Position numbers and translations under genes: made by a program. A model generated the notes under the pieces. The model ran no database searches. It was not told where the DNA came from and saw nothing but the letters and a program-made list of their open reading frames with translations. 64,000 nt of DNA from Mytilus trossulus (taxonomy: Eukaryota > Mollusca > Bivalvia > Mytilida > Mytilidae): positions 41,021,578 to 41,085,577 of the forward strand of contig NC_086378.1 in assembly GCF_036588685.1 (NCBI RefSeq), read 5' to 3'. Numbering within the stretch: the stretch's first letter is position 1; every line of letters begins with the position of its first letter. Below are positions 10,615 to 21,017 of this stretch, piece after piece.

Positions 10615-10679
10615 CAGAGACATATAATACATGTATTGAGACATATATAATACATGGACATATAATACATGTGTCTCTG
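10615..10679. mobile_element. AGAGACATATA micro-element, copy 1
   Basis: This 65-bp unit starts with cagagacatataatacatgt and ends with acatgtgtctctg, so its ends are inverted repeats. Inside are two more gacatata/tacatg modules. It shares ends with the elements at 15619 and 29861. No target duplication is visible here. Confidence 0.6.
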
Positions 10680-11583
10680 GAAAAATCAAACCATCTTTTA
10701 AGAAGTTATTTCAGTTTGAATCGACTGGCTTTTGCATTTGGATTCCTACACGTTAATGTCATTTACAAATGCCAAAACCTGCAAATATATTTTAGGCAGA
10801 AAGAAACATTTATATTCGGTGATTTTTACACTAAACGTTTTCGTAATTTGTTTTGAAAATATTAAAAAGTACATGTACATCGTTTTTTCAAGATTTGTAT
10901 AGTAACTGGTTTAATTAAGTCGCCTTGATGAAATTTAAATTGCGAAACGCTAATTAATAAACTATCTATCTATCGGTATGCGCCGTTATTCGGGATACGT
11001 CACGGATGACCGATGGTCATATTTTAAAATACGATATACCAATCACCATTTGATCTTTAATAATTAGGACTAACTGGTGATGGCAGAGAATATGTCGCTG
11101 GTGATGGTTAAAATTATATAGAAGTAAACTTTGCAAAAAAAAAAGGTTTCCTCGGAAAAAATTATGAAATTATATGAATATGCTAAATATTTTTTTTCTT
11201 TCCGAAATAATAATTAAAGACGTTTAGAAATAACAAATTTTCACAGTTGGGAGATTTTCAATTCAAGTTATTTCATTTTGAAAACGTTGAAAAATATAAA
11301 TCTTATTCGATGTACAATGTGGGCCGCTTGGGGATCAACTTGTGAAACCCTGCTTAATGAAGGTTTGTCTACATTCGTCTTTTTATATTGCCAAACATTC
11401 TATAATCAAGGATTTGTACAAGGCCTTGTTATAAAATAATGAATCTTATCGCCAATATCACCATAATTACATAAAGAACAGATACAATATTCTCCTAAAG
11501 AGTTTGCCATCTAACAATTCAAAAAGAAATGTTGAGTCGAAACTGAGGTACCAAATCTATAAAAAGAATCACTACTTTAGTCG
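10680..11583. other. No gene seen
   Basis: AT-rich sequence inside the 9.1-15.2 kb inverted-arm interval. A 61-codon frame at 10671-10856 starts within the micro-element and has no recognisable content. Confidence 0.5.
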
Positions 11584-11587
11584 AAAT

Positions 11588-11790
11588 TGATGGATGCATA
11601 TATTCGTTATACGCTTCTTATTTTAGAGTTAAATTTGGTAGAATTTGAACTTAGATATTTATGTTAATTCTTATAAAATAATGAGGGCACGTGTCACTGA
11701 TTACACAACTACTGAGCCATGAATTATCCAATCAACAAAATTGATTGGATTATCTTTATTGTTTATAGATTGTATTGTTAGTACAGTGTG
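11588..11790. repeat. Inner arm, inverted partner of 14750-15090
   Basis: The segment from gatggatgcatatattcg through atgagggcacgtgtcact, tgagccatgaa and aatccaatca to attgttagtac is found as its reverse complement at 14750-15090, interrupted there by a MITE. It also begins with about 55 bp shared directly with 9199-9257. The two inner arms flank the LINE copy at 12.65-14.7 kb. Confidence 0.8.
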
Positions 11791-12675
11791 ACCATGCGGG
11801 AAGTAATATTGTGACGTTTAAAATGAATAAATCACGAGGTTTTAAGATTTTCGTATTTTATTAAAATTTCGTTCCATAAATTTTTAAGTTTTATTCTTAA
11901 TTTTATTATCCTGTCCTGGACCCGCAGTAATTAATTCTTTGCACGAGTTTGAAAAGGGAAATAAATGTTCATACTTTTAAAGAATTCATATTAATTAAAG
12001 ATTTGTATATGGAATTCGTTCTTAACTGTAAAAGCCGTACATTTTTTAAACAATCAAACTCATATACATGTAGTTAGATGTTATTTCTCATTTTTATGGA
12101 ACTTGTTCAGGAATCTCATTTTTGAGTTAAGAAATCCGCATTTATTAAGGTTTTTTTTTTCTCTAATTAAAGTCGTTTTGTCCAGTTTCACAAGCCTGAA
12201 ACGAATTTCAATGTGAAAATAAATTTTGAAAATGAACTTTTCACCGTTTTCGTCTCCGTTTTTTGAAAATTATGATATTTTGGGTATAATTATTTATTAT
12301 TTATTACAATATGTAAGTTAGATTGTAGTAAGATTCTAAATTTAATTTGAAAAAATGATTTTTTTTACAGCGAGAAAGACTATTTCGAAGACAGTTTATT
12401 GACACGAAATCCGTTCAAGCCACGACTAAGTTTTCGTATAATGGTTTGTTGAGAATAAAGATATACAAATTCAATAAAATTTAATATTCATTCAACATTG
12501 TGTTTGTTGAAAAACTTGATTTAGAGAGAGAGAGAAAAGAATCACACTGAAAAACAAAAATCGAACTTGTTACAGAAAAAACGCAACTATATATAAAATA
12601 ATTTTATTTATTCGTGAACTGCAAAACACAACAAATATATTTACCCGTCATCATCTGAAGCATTCTTTCAGTGTT

Positions 12676-14535
12676 ATGTGTGATATTTATGTAAAACTAT
12701 TTAATGTAATTTTTGATACAGGTATTGTACCCGAAGAATGGTTATGGGGTGATATAATTCCAGTGTTTAAAAATAAAGGGGATAAATTTGATCCAAAGAA
12801 TTTTAGACCTATCACCATAATAAGCTGCTTTGGGAAACTTTTCACATCTGTATTAAATAACAGATTAAATAAATATTCGAAAGAATATAGCTTAATATGC
12901 GAAAACCAAGGAGGCTTCCGGAAAGGATACTCCACTATTGATAATTTATTTATTTTATATTCTCTCATTCAGACGATGAAAAACAAAAAGAGGAAACTTT
13001 TTTGTGCTTTTATCGATTTTGCTAAAGCTTTTGATACCGTTTGGAGTAATGGCCTGTGGCAAAAATTACTATTAAATGATATAAATGGTAAAATGTATAC
13101 TGTAATTTTTAATATGTATAGTAGTATTAAATCTCGTATTTCATTTAATGGTGATACTACCGAATACTTTCCATGTAATATAGGTGTTAGACAAGGAGAA
13201 AATTTATCTCCTTTTCTTTTTTCTTTATATCTGAATGACTTGGAAGATTTTTTTCATAGAAATGATGTAATAGGTCTAAACACAGTGACACATGAAATAG
13301 AAGAACAAATTAATATCTACTTGAAACTTTATGTATTACTTTATGCAGATGATACTGTTTTATTTTCTGAAACTGCACAAGATCTTCAAAAACAGCTAAA
13401 TACATTTTATGAATACTGTGATATATGGAAACTGAAAGTTAATCCAACCAAAACAAAAATTGTTATTTTTGGTAATGGTAGATTGAGAAGCAAATTAAAT
13501 TTTACACTTGCTGGTAATGATTTAGAAATTGTCAAGGATATTTCATATTTAGGCATTATTTTTTCCAAAACAGGTAGTTTTAAAAGTGCTAAAAATCAAC
13601 TCATTAGTAAAGCCACCAAAGCTATGTATGAAGTTCTAAGAAAAGGCCGCTTACATAACCTGACAGTTAAATGTCAGTACGATCTTTTTGATAAAATTGT
13701 AAGGCCTATATTGCTATATGGTTGTGAAATTTGGGGATTTAGTAATACTGATGAAATAGAGAGAGTGCATTTGAAGTTTTGTAAACTTTTGTTAAACTTG
13801 AAAAAATCAACCCCAAGCTTTATGGTATATGGAGAGCTAGGCGCTTATCCTATGTCAGTATATGTGGAACACCGTATGGTATCTTTTTGGTCTAATATTG
13901 TAAACAGTTCTGATAGTAAAATGACAAATATTCTATATAGATATATTTATAAACTTAACGTAGATGGTGGATTTACTTTCGAATGGTTGATTTGTATAAA
14001 AAATATCTTAAATAAATATGGATTTTCAAATATTTGGTTAAATCAGGGTAACTACAGTTTTAATCCAAAATGGTTAAAGTTAAGCATTAAACAAAGAATT
14101 TTTGACCAATTTAAGCAGACTTGGAAATCAGAAATGGAGAATTCTCCAAAAGCATTATGTTACAAACTAATTAAAGAAAACTTTGAATTTGAAGAATATT
14201 TAGATTTATTACCTTATAAAGATAAAATAACGCTATGTAGGTTTAGAACTGGAAATCACCGGTTTCCTATAGAAACCGGTAGATGGCGTAAAATTATTAG
14301 ACAGGAAAGGTACTGTGTACTTTCTAATTCTCATGTGATAGGTGATGAATTTCACTATATTTTAAAATGTACAGCTCTAACAGAAAGTAGAAGAGCTTTT
14401 CTTAAACCTTACTATATAAGCCGAGTAAATGTTTTGAAATTCGGCAGTTTATTTATTTCAAAAAATATTCGTGTATTGAAAAATTTGTGTAAATTAATTA
14501 GAATTATCAATGTAGAAGTATGTTCTCCTGGTTGA
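12676..14535 (+). CDS. Non-LTR retrotransposon ORF2, 5'-truncated, intact RT frame
   Basis: This 619-codon frame encodes the reverse transcriptase and C-terminal part of a non-LTR (LINE) element. Motifs in order are the early RT region (NFRPITIISCFGKLF, about 42-56), QGGFRKGYSTIDNLF (78-92), FIDFAKAFD (112-120), GVRQGENLSPFLFSLYLNDL (170-189) and the catalytic YADD (223-226). They are followed by a thumb and a C-terminal region with a His/Cys knuckle (GDEFHYILKC), in which the usual second Cys appears as Ser. The N-terminal endonuclease and first RT motifs are absent. In-frame homology reaches only a few codons upstream of the ATG, so the copy is 5'-truncated as is usual for LINEs. The absence of stops suggests a fairly young insertion. 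It lies between inverted arms at 11588-11790 and 14750-15090. Expression is not expected without its own promoter. Confidence 0.9.
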   Translation: MCDIYVKLFNVIFDTGIVPEEWLWGDIIPVFKNKGDKFDPKNFRPITIISCFGKLFTSVLNNRLNKYSKEYSLICENQGGFRKGYSTIDNLFILYSLIQTMKNKKRKLFCAFIDFAKAFDTVWSNGLWQKLLLNDINGKMYTVIFNMYSSIKSRISFNGDTTEYFPCNIGVRQGENLSPFLFSLYLNDLEDFFHRNDVIGLNTVTHEIEEQINIYLKLYVLLYADDTVLFSETAQDLQKQLNTFYEYCDIWKLKVNPTKTKIVIFGNGRLRSKLNFTLAGNDLEIVKDISYLGIIFSKTGSFKSAKNQLISKATKAMYEVLRKGRLHNLTVKCQYDLFDKIVRPILLYGCEIWGFSNTDEIERVHLKFCKLLLNLKKSTPSFMVYGELGAYPMSVYVEHRMVSFWSNIVNSSDSKMTNILYRYIYKLNVDGGFTFEWLICIKNILNKYGFSNIWLNQGNYSFNPKWLKLSIKQRIFDQFKQTWKSEMENSPKALCYKLIKENFEFEEYLDLLPYKDKITLCRFRTGNHRFPIETGRWRKIIRQERYCVLSNSHVIGDEFHYILKCTALTESRRAFLKPYYISRVNVLKFGSLFISKNIRVLKNLCKLIRIINVEVCSPG

Positions 14536-14700
14536 ACAATAATCTCTCATTCTTGTTGCTCGTTTTTGTGCAAACTTGTCATGCGCAAAATCTGTATGTT
14601 ATTGTATGTAAAAATATCTTTCTTTGTACCATTTGCTTGGTTTTATAAGAAATAAAGAAAAAGTTCGATTGAAAAATAAACTGAAAAAGTACATCGAAAG
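14536..14700 (+). mobile_element. 3' tail of the LINE at 12.7 kb
   Basis: After the ORF stop comes a short AT-rich untranslated tail ending in aagaaataaagaaaaag, which should be close to the 3' end of the element. No clear target-site duplication could be matched to the truncated 5' end. Confidence 0.5.
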
Positions 14701-14749
14701 AGATATTTTATTTTTCTATATGCAAATTCATGTTAAAGGTAAAACTTAA

Positions 14750-15206
14750 CTAACAATACAATTCCTAAAAAAACAATAAAGATAATCCAATCAATTTTGT
14801 TGGATAGTTCATGGCTCAGTAGTTGTGTAATCAGTGACACGTGCCCTCATTATTTTATTATAAGAATTAACATATCTATCTAAGTTCGATTCAGGCGCGG
14901 ATCCAGAGGGGGGTTCCGGGGGTTGGACCCCCCCCCCTTTTTTTGGCCGATCAATGCATTTGAATGGGGACATGTAGTTGAACCTCCCCTTTTGTCCTGG
15001 GTTAGGACCCCCCTTTTTAAAATGGCTAGATCCGCCCCTGCGATTTCAAATTCTCCCAAAATTTAATTCTAAAATAAGAAGCGTATAACGAATATAAACA
15101 TCCATCATGTGTGCAGATACGATGATGGTAATGGGTCCTGAGTGCACTTTTTATGTCCTGAGTGCACTCAGGAGGTCCTAAGCGGTTGTTTAGACGTACC
15201 CGAAGA
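14750..15206. repeat. Right arm of the inverted-arm structure, with MITE insert
   Basis: The sequence from aacaatacaattcc to gtgccctcattatt pairs with 11630-11790. The stretch from ttcaaattctccc to gtttagacgtaccc pairs with 11588-11640 and with 9094-9260. A CAGGCGCGGATCC MITE (14892-15040) sits inside the arm, flanked by the short direct repeat cgatt. Confidence 0.8.
14892..15040. mobile_element. CAGTGGCGGATCC-type MITE inside the right arm
   Basis: The ends caggcgcggatccag and ctagatccgcccctg are inverted repeats. The interior holds the caatgcatttgaatgggg motif shared with the copies at 6196 and 10318. Comparison with the uninterrupted arm at 11630-11660 shows that it was inserted into taagttc...aaattct. 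Confidence 0.8.
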
Positions 15207-15561
15207 ATAAATCACTTCCTGAACCTAAAATACATTTATCTGTAATTAAAGAAAATCAAAACGTGATAATTCATCTGTGGTTCTCGATGTTGAGGTATTG
15301 ACGATATACAATCACATTTATCAATATACAGCAAGTAAGTAATTTGGGGTTTAATGCCAGTAGATCAGAATTTGTTAATTGAACTTTACCTGTTTAAGGG
15401 GCACTAGCTGCCAAATTCATGTTCTTCATCGATTTTAATAAAATTCACATAACGGGTATATAGTGTTGAATAGTTTATTAAAATGTTACGCACACTCTTG
15501 GCTGATATGCATAAAACCATTATATTTCATGACACTGCATGAAAAAGAAAATTGACTTATC

Positions 15562-15596
15562 CTGAGACTACTATAACACTGTTATAGTAGTCTCAG
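15562..15596. mobile_element. 35-bp perfect palindrome with target duplication
   Basis: CTGAGACTACTATAACA is followed by one base and its exact reverse complement. The palindrome is flanked on both sides by acttatc (gacttatc when the shared G is counted), which indicates insertion of a minimal palindromic element. Confidence 0.75.
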
Positions 15597-15618
15597 ACTT
15601 ATCGTATAATACCAGAAC

Positions 15619-15650
15619 CAGAGACATATATATTGTATCTAATATCTCTG
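15619..15650. mobile_element. AGAGACATATA micro-element, copy 2, 7-bp target duplication
   Basis: This 32-bp unit runs from cagagacatatat to atatctctg and is bordered by CCAGAAC at 15612-15618 and 15651-15657. Its ends match those of the elements at 10615 and 29861. Confidence 0.7.
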
Positions 15651-16394
15651 CCAGAACTGAAAAATAAACTACATAGTCCACATAAGAGGGTATGGATGTG
15701 AATTAACAGAATAGACAACAAAGGACAAAGAAAAAAAAGGAATAAAGAATAGTGAAAGAAAGAGAATAATGGAAAAAAGTGTAAGTTATAAAAAATATAA
15801 CTAAAAAAAAGAAGACAGAAAAAAAGACACCCCTTCCGAGACGAGCCTTACATGCACTGTTATTTGACGCTGCCGAGTTATTTTGAGATTAATACATGTA
15901 TTAGTAGTCAGCCCGTAAAGCCTCTTTCACCAATTTGAGGATTACCCAAGGTTAATTTTACGGCGGCTCATTTATTTTGGCTTAGAAATAAACATAATTG
16001 ACAAGTTTCTTTCCCCTGCATTCTCGATCCCACATGTAAATAGCACGGTGATTTCAAATAAGCAGAAGACATTGATTGTATTACAACACTTGCCGTCAGT
16101 ATTTGAATATATTGATTAATAAGGTATAGAAGACTAATGCACGCACACTATTATCCACCACTGGCCTAAATAGTTAGTCCGCAAACAACGAGCTCATAAA
16201 AACCTAGCACTTTGAACACAGCCACCGGCATGATGTGAATCTGAAAGCTTCCGGCCCACTATATCCATTTCTACCCATAGAAAACTTTTGCTATTCATTT
16301 ATCAAAAATGAAATATGTTGATATTAATGGTATATAAGAATTATTGGGGAATTCAAACCATTCCTATTGTAAGTGATAAAACTAAATTTATATC
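15651..16394. other. No feature seen
   Basis: Mostly A-rich (15700-15830), then ordinary sequence. No supported exon or repeat was found. Confidence 0.45.
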
Positions 16395-16553
16395 AGGGTG
16401 ATTGAAAAGGGGGGACCAGGAGTTCAGGGCCCCCTGTTTGGGAAAAAAAATTGGTTGATTATACATGGAATCACTGATGTATGCCAGGAGCAGGCCCCTC
16501 TTAGGCAGTCGGTGGGCCCCCACTTATGAAAAATTCTGGATCCCACCACTGTG
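16395..16553. mobile_element. Diverged CAGTGG...GGATCC MITE relative
   Basis: Its right end reads ttctggatcccaccactg, the reverse of a CAGTGGTGGGATCCAG terminus, and the interior has the typical runs of G and C with ggcccccactta. It appears to be a sister family of the CAGTGGCGGATCC MITEs. Confidence 0.55.
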
Positions 16554-16606
16554 GTCTTCAGTTGTATTATCTTTTAAAAAAAAATTACACCTGTATAGTG
16601 TCAGAC

Positions 16607-17016
16607 CAGTGATATTGTTGGCTTTTTTCAAAACTACCTCTACCCTTTTTTATTGGGAAAATATGCGTCATTTTCATCAAATTGGGAAATTTAAAATATA
16701 CCATGAATTTGACTGAAACTTCAATATACAGACCCATTTTCAATAGTCAAACCCTGCTATAAAATAAGACCCCATTTTATCAGTGATGATTCATAAATAG
16801 ACCCTCAAATCTGCACCTAAAGTCATTTTAGGCATGAAAATTCTTTGAATGAGTGTTTTCAGTTTGTATTCTTGCACAATTACTACTGAGACTGCACTGA
16901 TTGGGAAAAAAATTGTCTTTTGGGAATAATTTAAGCCATTTTTTCTTCAAATTGGGATTCTTCTCCAGGGGAAAAAGCCTGTATTCTCCACTTATTTAAG
17001 GCAAACAATATCACTG
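16607..17016. mobile_element. Non-autonomous hAT-like element
   Basis: The ends CAGTGATATTGTTGGC and GCAAACAATATCACTG form inverted repeats of about 15 bp around 410 bp without a gene. The 5'-CAGTG end fits hAT elements. The expected 8-bp flanking repeat is not visible. Confidence 0.5.
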
Positions 17017-17029
17017 CAGTGAGGGGTGA

Positions 17030-17165
17030 TAGGACCTTTATCGGGACTCCGGGATTGGGTGTTTTTAAGGTCGGGATTTCGGGATTCAGGAATTCTTTAT
17101 TCGAATTTTGGGACGTTGGGATTATGTTGTTTTAAGCTGGGATTTCGGGATTAGGAGCCCCCCTA
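17030..17165 (+). repeat. cgggattt simple-like repeat
   Basis: The motifs cgggactccgggattggg, gtcgggatttcgggattcag and tgggatttcgggattagg recur at about 50-bp spacing. I recall this as a dispersed mussel repeat; no coding content. Confidence 0.5.
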
Positions 17166-17214
17166 CCCTCCCTCTATAGTGTATATTCTAAAGTGTAAAT
17201 CAAGGGAAAATAAT

Positions 17215-17825
17215 GTTAACTATCTGTGCATTGGGAACTATTAAAAGGTATTTTGGGGGGAAGAAAGAAGGGAGGGTGAGTCTTTGGCAGGTAATCCCCA
17301 CCCCCTTCAATTTGAGAGTATGCTATTATCTTGTCAATGGTCCATATCCCCAGCCCTAAACCATATATATTCTTGAATGGGACAATAAAACAAATCAAAT
17401 GAAATTAAAAGGAAGTGTTTGGGGGTTACCCCACCCTGTTCAATTTGATAATGTGCTATTATCTTGTGAACGATCCAGATCCCCACCCTAAACCATATAT
17501 ATTCTTGTGGGGGACAATAAAATTAATAAAATAAAATAATAAGGGAAGTCCGTCCCCCTCTAGTAAGTAGTTTGAAAACTTGTAAACGGTCAAGATCCCC
17601 ACCCCTAAACCATATATATATATTCTTGTATAGAACAATAAAACAAATAAAATGAAATATAGGGAGAGTCCATTGGGGTGACCCCCACCCCCACATGTTC
17701 GAGAAACTTTTAAATGGTTGAGATCCCCAGTGGGTAGGTTAAAAAATTCGGGATTCCTGTTTCCCACCCTCAAACCATATATATTCTTGTATGAGACAAT
17801 AAAATAAACCAAATGAATATAGGAC
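17215..17825 (+). repeat. Tandem repeat, about 125-bp unit
   Basis: Four to five diverged units share ccccacccctaaaccatata, ttcttgtat and gacaataaaacaaa, followed by a variable G- and C-rich spacer. The 60- and 142-codon minus-strand frames over the array are repeat by-products. A MITE fragment with ggctggatccgcc abuts its right end (17826-17885). Confidence 0.8.
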
Positions 17826-18104
17826 CATCCCCTTTGTCTTGGGTTGGGAACCCCCCCTTTTGAAAATGGCTGGATCCGCCCCGGCATAGCATCTAGCTAG
17901 CTATAAAGGCTTTAATAATATGAAATCAAACAAGGAAATTAACAGTGTAGGCAACTGTTTTGAATTTAAAAAAAAAGAGCCTTTTGCATATATATAACAA
18001 TGTTAGATTTTTTGTGCATTTATTTTTGCTTACCGTATTTTCAATAATGGACAAAATTGCATGATTGAATATTGTAATTTAAGAAAAATCAGCATACATG
18101 TTAT

Positions 18105-18215
18105 AAAATGGGAAGTGGAAACTGGGAATTTGACAAAGAGACAACAACCCAATCAAAGAGCAGACAACGACCAAAGGTCACCTATAGGTCTTCAATGCAG
18201 TGAGAAATTTTCGGC
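18105..18215 (+). repeat. Fragment of the 'gagacaacaaccc' mussel repeat
   Basis: The motifs gacaaagagacaacaaccc, agagcagacaacga and aggtcttcaatgcag are shared with 61672-61738 and with the 39.1 and 50.3 kb repeats. Confidence 0.6.
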
Positions 18216-18678
18216 ACTGGTCTTCGGCTCATAAATATGTATCAGAAATGAAAATGAGATACAGCTTTCAGTTGTATTAATAAAAACCTCACAATAAGTT
18301 CTGAATATCAGAATATACAGTATTGCAAGATTCTCTCAAAATGTACACATAGAGCTGAAAAACTGTAAAATTTATCATGCTTATTTAACTTTAAAGTCCA
18401 TGGAGTCCATCTAAATATGCATACTCTCGAACAAAGGAATATAAGTATGCAATAGACATCAAGTTTTCAAAAATAAGAGTATCTATGCCATTAACTTACG
18501 ACAAGATCTTCAATCAAGTAATAATTTCGGTTTGTTGTTTAAATATTTCGGAGGTTAGTATGACCTCTTTTTTGGTGATGATGTTTTCGTTTTAAAGTTG
18601 GGAACATTTTTTGTACCAACAAAAATAAAAACACAAAGTCAATCTAGAATTATGTTTTTATCATTTTTTTATGTTTAG

Positions 18679-18747
18679 GTTGTCAGCAAGATGAAAAGGA
18701 CAAGTATGCAGTTCAAAATTCAAAATGTGGATAAGCTGAGGTTCAAG
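18679..18747 (+). CDS. Candidate coding exon of unnamed plus-strand gene
   Basis: A good acceptor (pyrimidine-rich tract ending atgtttag) is followed by 23 open codons (VVSKMKRTSMQFKIQNVDKL, then RFK) and a weak donor gtctta. With these borders both ends are phase 0, which fits the exon at 20256. Another frame after the same acceptor reads CQQDEKDKYAVQNSKCG and then stops, so a terminal exon is an alternative reading. No domain is recognised. Confidence 0.3.
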
Positions 18748-19869
18748 GTCTTACCTTTGCAGATTTTTCATATTTTGCATGAATGAATTCAAAGGTTATA
18801 TGATGGACGGCAGAGAAAGAAAAAAAAACTTTTCAATTATCCTGCTCCTGGATAAATGTAAAACATCTTGTTTTTTGGTAAGTTTTATGCTCTGTTTTGA
18901 TAGTGTAAGTGCATTCATCTGTCCAGTCTTTCCTCTAAATTGTAAGTTTTTGGTGAGTGTTCGCCATGAATTTCAGTAAGTAACTTGTGGATTTAGTAAA
19001 TCAAGTTTATAAATGAATTTATTATAAATTTGATCTTTTGGACTAAATCAATTAGATACAAACCGCTGAAATGTACGAAAGTAATTGTGAATGGACAGAT
19101 TAATTTATACGATGTCCGGTACTAAAATTAGTTTACCTGTCACCTGAACAGGTAGTTTTCAGCTGTCCAACACCTAATTAGCCGTGATTAAAATTAGAGA
19201 GTATTGAAGTAAGGGTTGTTTTGATAGTAATTAATCAACATGTCACTTTTATGACCGGAAATGTATGGCTGTTAAAGGCAAAATGTTGGGTCAAAAAGAT
19301 CGTGAATTATATTAAAATGACCGAAAAAGCCTTGAAAACTAAAAAGTATATGACCGTTTCATGCTTTTCCCAGTCGGTCTTTTACCGGACATTATACAAA
19401 TGACCGGAATATATGACCGTTTTGGAAGCCCCGATTTACATGTATATATACTCAAAATTTAGTACTAATATTAATGGGATTTTAGCATGACATCCTGCCA
19501 AATACTTGTTAATCATGTTTATGTTTCAGAACATACAAGTATTTGGACTGTACGCATAGTCTGCCCAATTTTAAGAAGTTGGTCAAGTTTATTAGAAACA
19601 AATGTACAGTACAGATCAACATAACTGAAATATTTAATAGATTAATACAAAAAGTTTAATTGCAGTTAAAATAAAAACACAGGTTTGGTCCAGCTGGTAC
19701 CAGACAGTACAAGTATACTTAAATGGTCTGACTGTACACTTATGGTGGGACTGTAAGTTCTGGACCGTAAACGTAAGATCAAAATACTAATATGGTCTGG
19801 AACATTTATACATGTCTTAAAATTAATATCAAACACGTTGGTGTTTTTGAACTTGGTATGATCTATATG
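18748..19869. other. No feature seen
   Basis: Ordinary AT-rich sequence. The repeated motif atgaccg(g/t) between 19240 and 19430 is mild and irregular. The short frames here have no supporting features. Confidence 0.45.
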
Positions 19870-20165
19870 TCAGTGGTGCAGGTTTTATTTGACCTTGATC
19901 TCATTTTCATGGTTTATTGATCAGTGTTTTTGTGATTTGGACTATTTTTCTTAAACTATAAGTAATAGGTCAACTATAATTGTTGTATTGAAGCCTTGAT
20001 AGCTGTATATGTCTGCCTGGCATGGTTCATTAGTCTTTATTTATTTATCTTGGTTAATGTTAAGTTTATGTGACAGTTGTGATAAAGCTGTATACTTAGG
20101 ACTATCAACATATTATCAATGATTAGTAAAAGAAGGCGAGACATTTCAGCGTGTGCACTCTTCAC
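19870..20165 (-). repeat. Fragment of the 'gaggtcaaggtcagatg' family
   Basis: Its reverse complement matches 57415-57640 (gagtgcacac...gaaatgtctcgccttctttac, acaactgtcacataaac, caggcagaca). It is the end of the tandem family that fills 57.4-58.8 kb. Confidence 0.7.
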
Positions 20166-20255
20166 ACATTAATATACATCATGTACATTAAACAGCAAAA
20201 AAAAATATTGATGCAAGATGCCATTCAATAATAACTTTTACTCTTTTATGTATAG

Positions 20256-20343
20256 GACAAGAACTATAGAAGATACAGAGAAATTATAAACAGCAGAAAT
20301 GATAGGCAATTTAAAATTTGCAGAAGCAAACTAAACCTAAATG
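20256..20343 (+). CDS. Candidate penultimate exon of unnamed plus-strand gene
   Basis: The acceptor ttactcttttatgtatag and the donor gtaagac are both good matches to splice consensus. Between them 29 codons are open (DKNYRRYREIINSRNDRQFK, then ICRSKLNLN) plus one base, so the following intron is phase 1. The next candidate exon at 20992 completes the codon to Gly and stops after seven residues. The peptide is basic and hydrophilic. The NYRRYRE motif recalls RasGEF catalytic domains, but the following residues do not fit, so I give no function. Confidence 0.45.
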
Positions 20344-20351
20344 GTAAGACC

Positions 20352-20354
<3 letters not shown>

Positions 20355-20392
<38 letters not shown>
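20355..20392. repeat. Poly-T tract of about 38
   Basis: An uninterrupted T run lies 11 bp after the donor of the candidate exon at 20256. Read in reverse it yields a poly-lysine frame that is not a gene. Confidence 0.95.
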
Positions 20393-20394
<2 letters not shown>

Positions 20395-20991
20395 TTGTTG
20401 AACTTGAAGAATGATAATCATGATTACTATAAAAATTAAACAGATGTGGTGTATTAAATATGAAAACTATCATGGCTTTAAGAAAGCAATTGTAGGCCTG
20501 TGACAACCTTCAATAATGAGAAAATCCATACCCTAAAGTCAAAGTAGGCAGCTATAAAAGACCCAAAGATGAAAAAATGAAACAATCCAAACTGTAAAAC
20601 TAATTGCCTAGTTTATTACAAAATAAATTACAAAAAATAAATATGACCGATATGAAACAACAACAACAACAACCACTAAATTTTAGTGTCAGACTAAACT
20701 TACAAAAACTACAGGCTCTGAACTTTGGACAGGCACAATAGGAATATGGCAACCAATGATGTTAATTTCCCGCAAACACAGACTGCCAGGACTAATGTAA
20801 ATCAACTTATTTTTTTGTGAATACTTTATTTTGCATTTAATACTTTCTAGTCTACATCGCAGCTAATCATTTTTCGCGAGGTTCAAGTTTACTTAATGTA
20901 TTTTAATAAATAAAGATACATATGAAAAACATTTATTGCTGTTTCTCTCTCCATTTATAACATTTTATTTGTTTATTTTGTGTATTTATAG

Positions 20992-21017
20992 GTGATCAGA
21001 CATCTTGGTTTTCATGA
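20992..21017 (+). CDS. Candidate last exon with stop
   Basis: After the acceptor ttgtgtatttatag, phase 1 reads (G)DQTSWFS and TGA. The inverted copy at 3122-3100 keeps the same acceptor, phase and stop with changed residues (GQISWFL). That conservation is the main argument for a real C-terminus. It would follow the exon at 20256. Confidence 0.35.

Noticed and set aside
17216-17887. Minus-strand frames of 60 and 142 codons
   Set aside because: They follow the 125-bp tandem units and the MITE fragment and have no protein features.
20264-20506. Minus-strand frame with poly-Lys
   Set aside because: It is produced by the poly-T tract and overlaps a better supported plus-strand exon.
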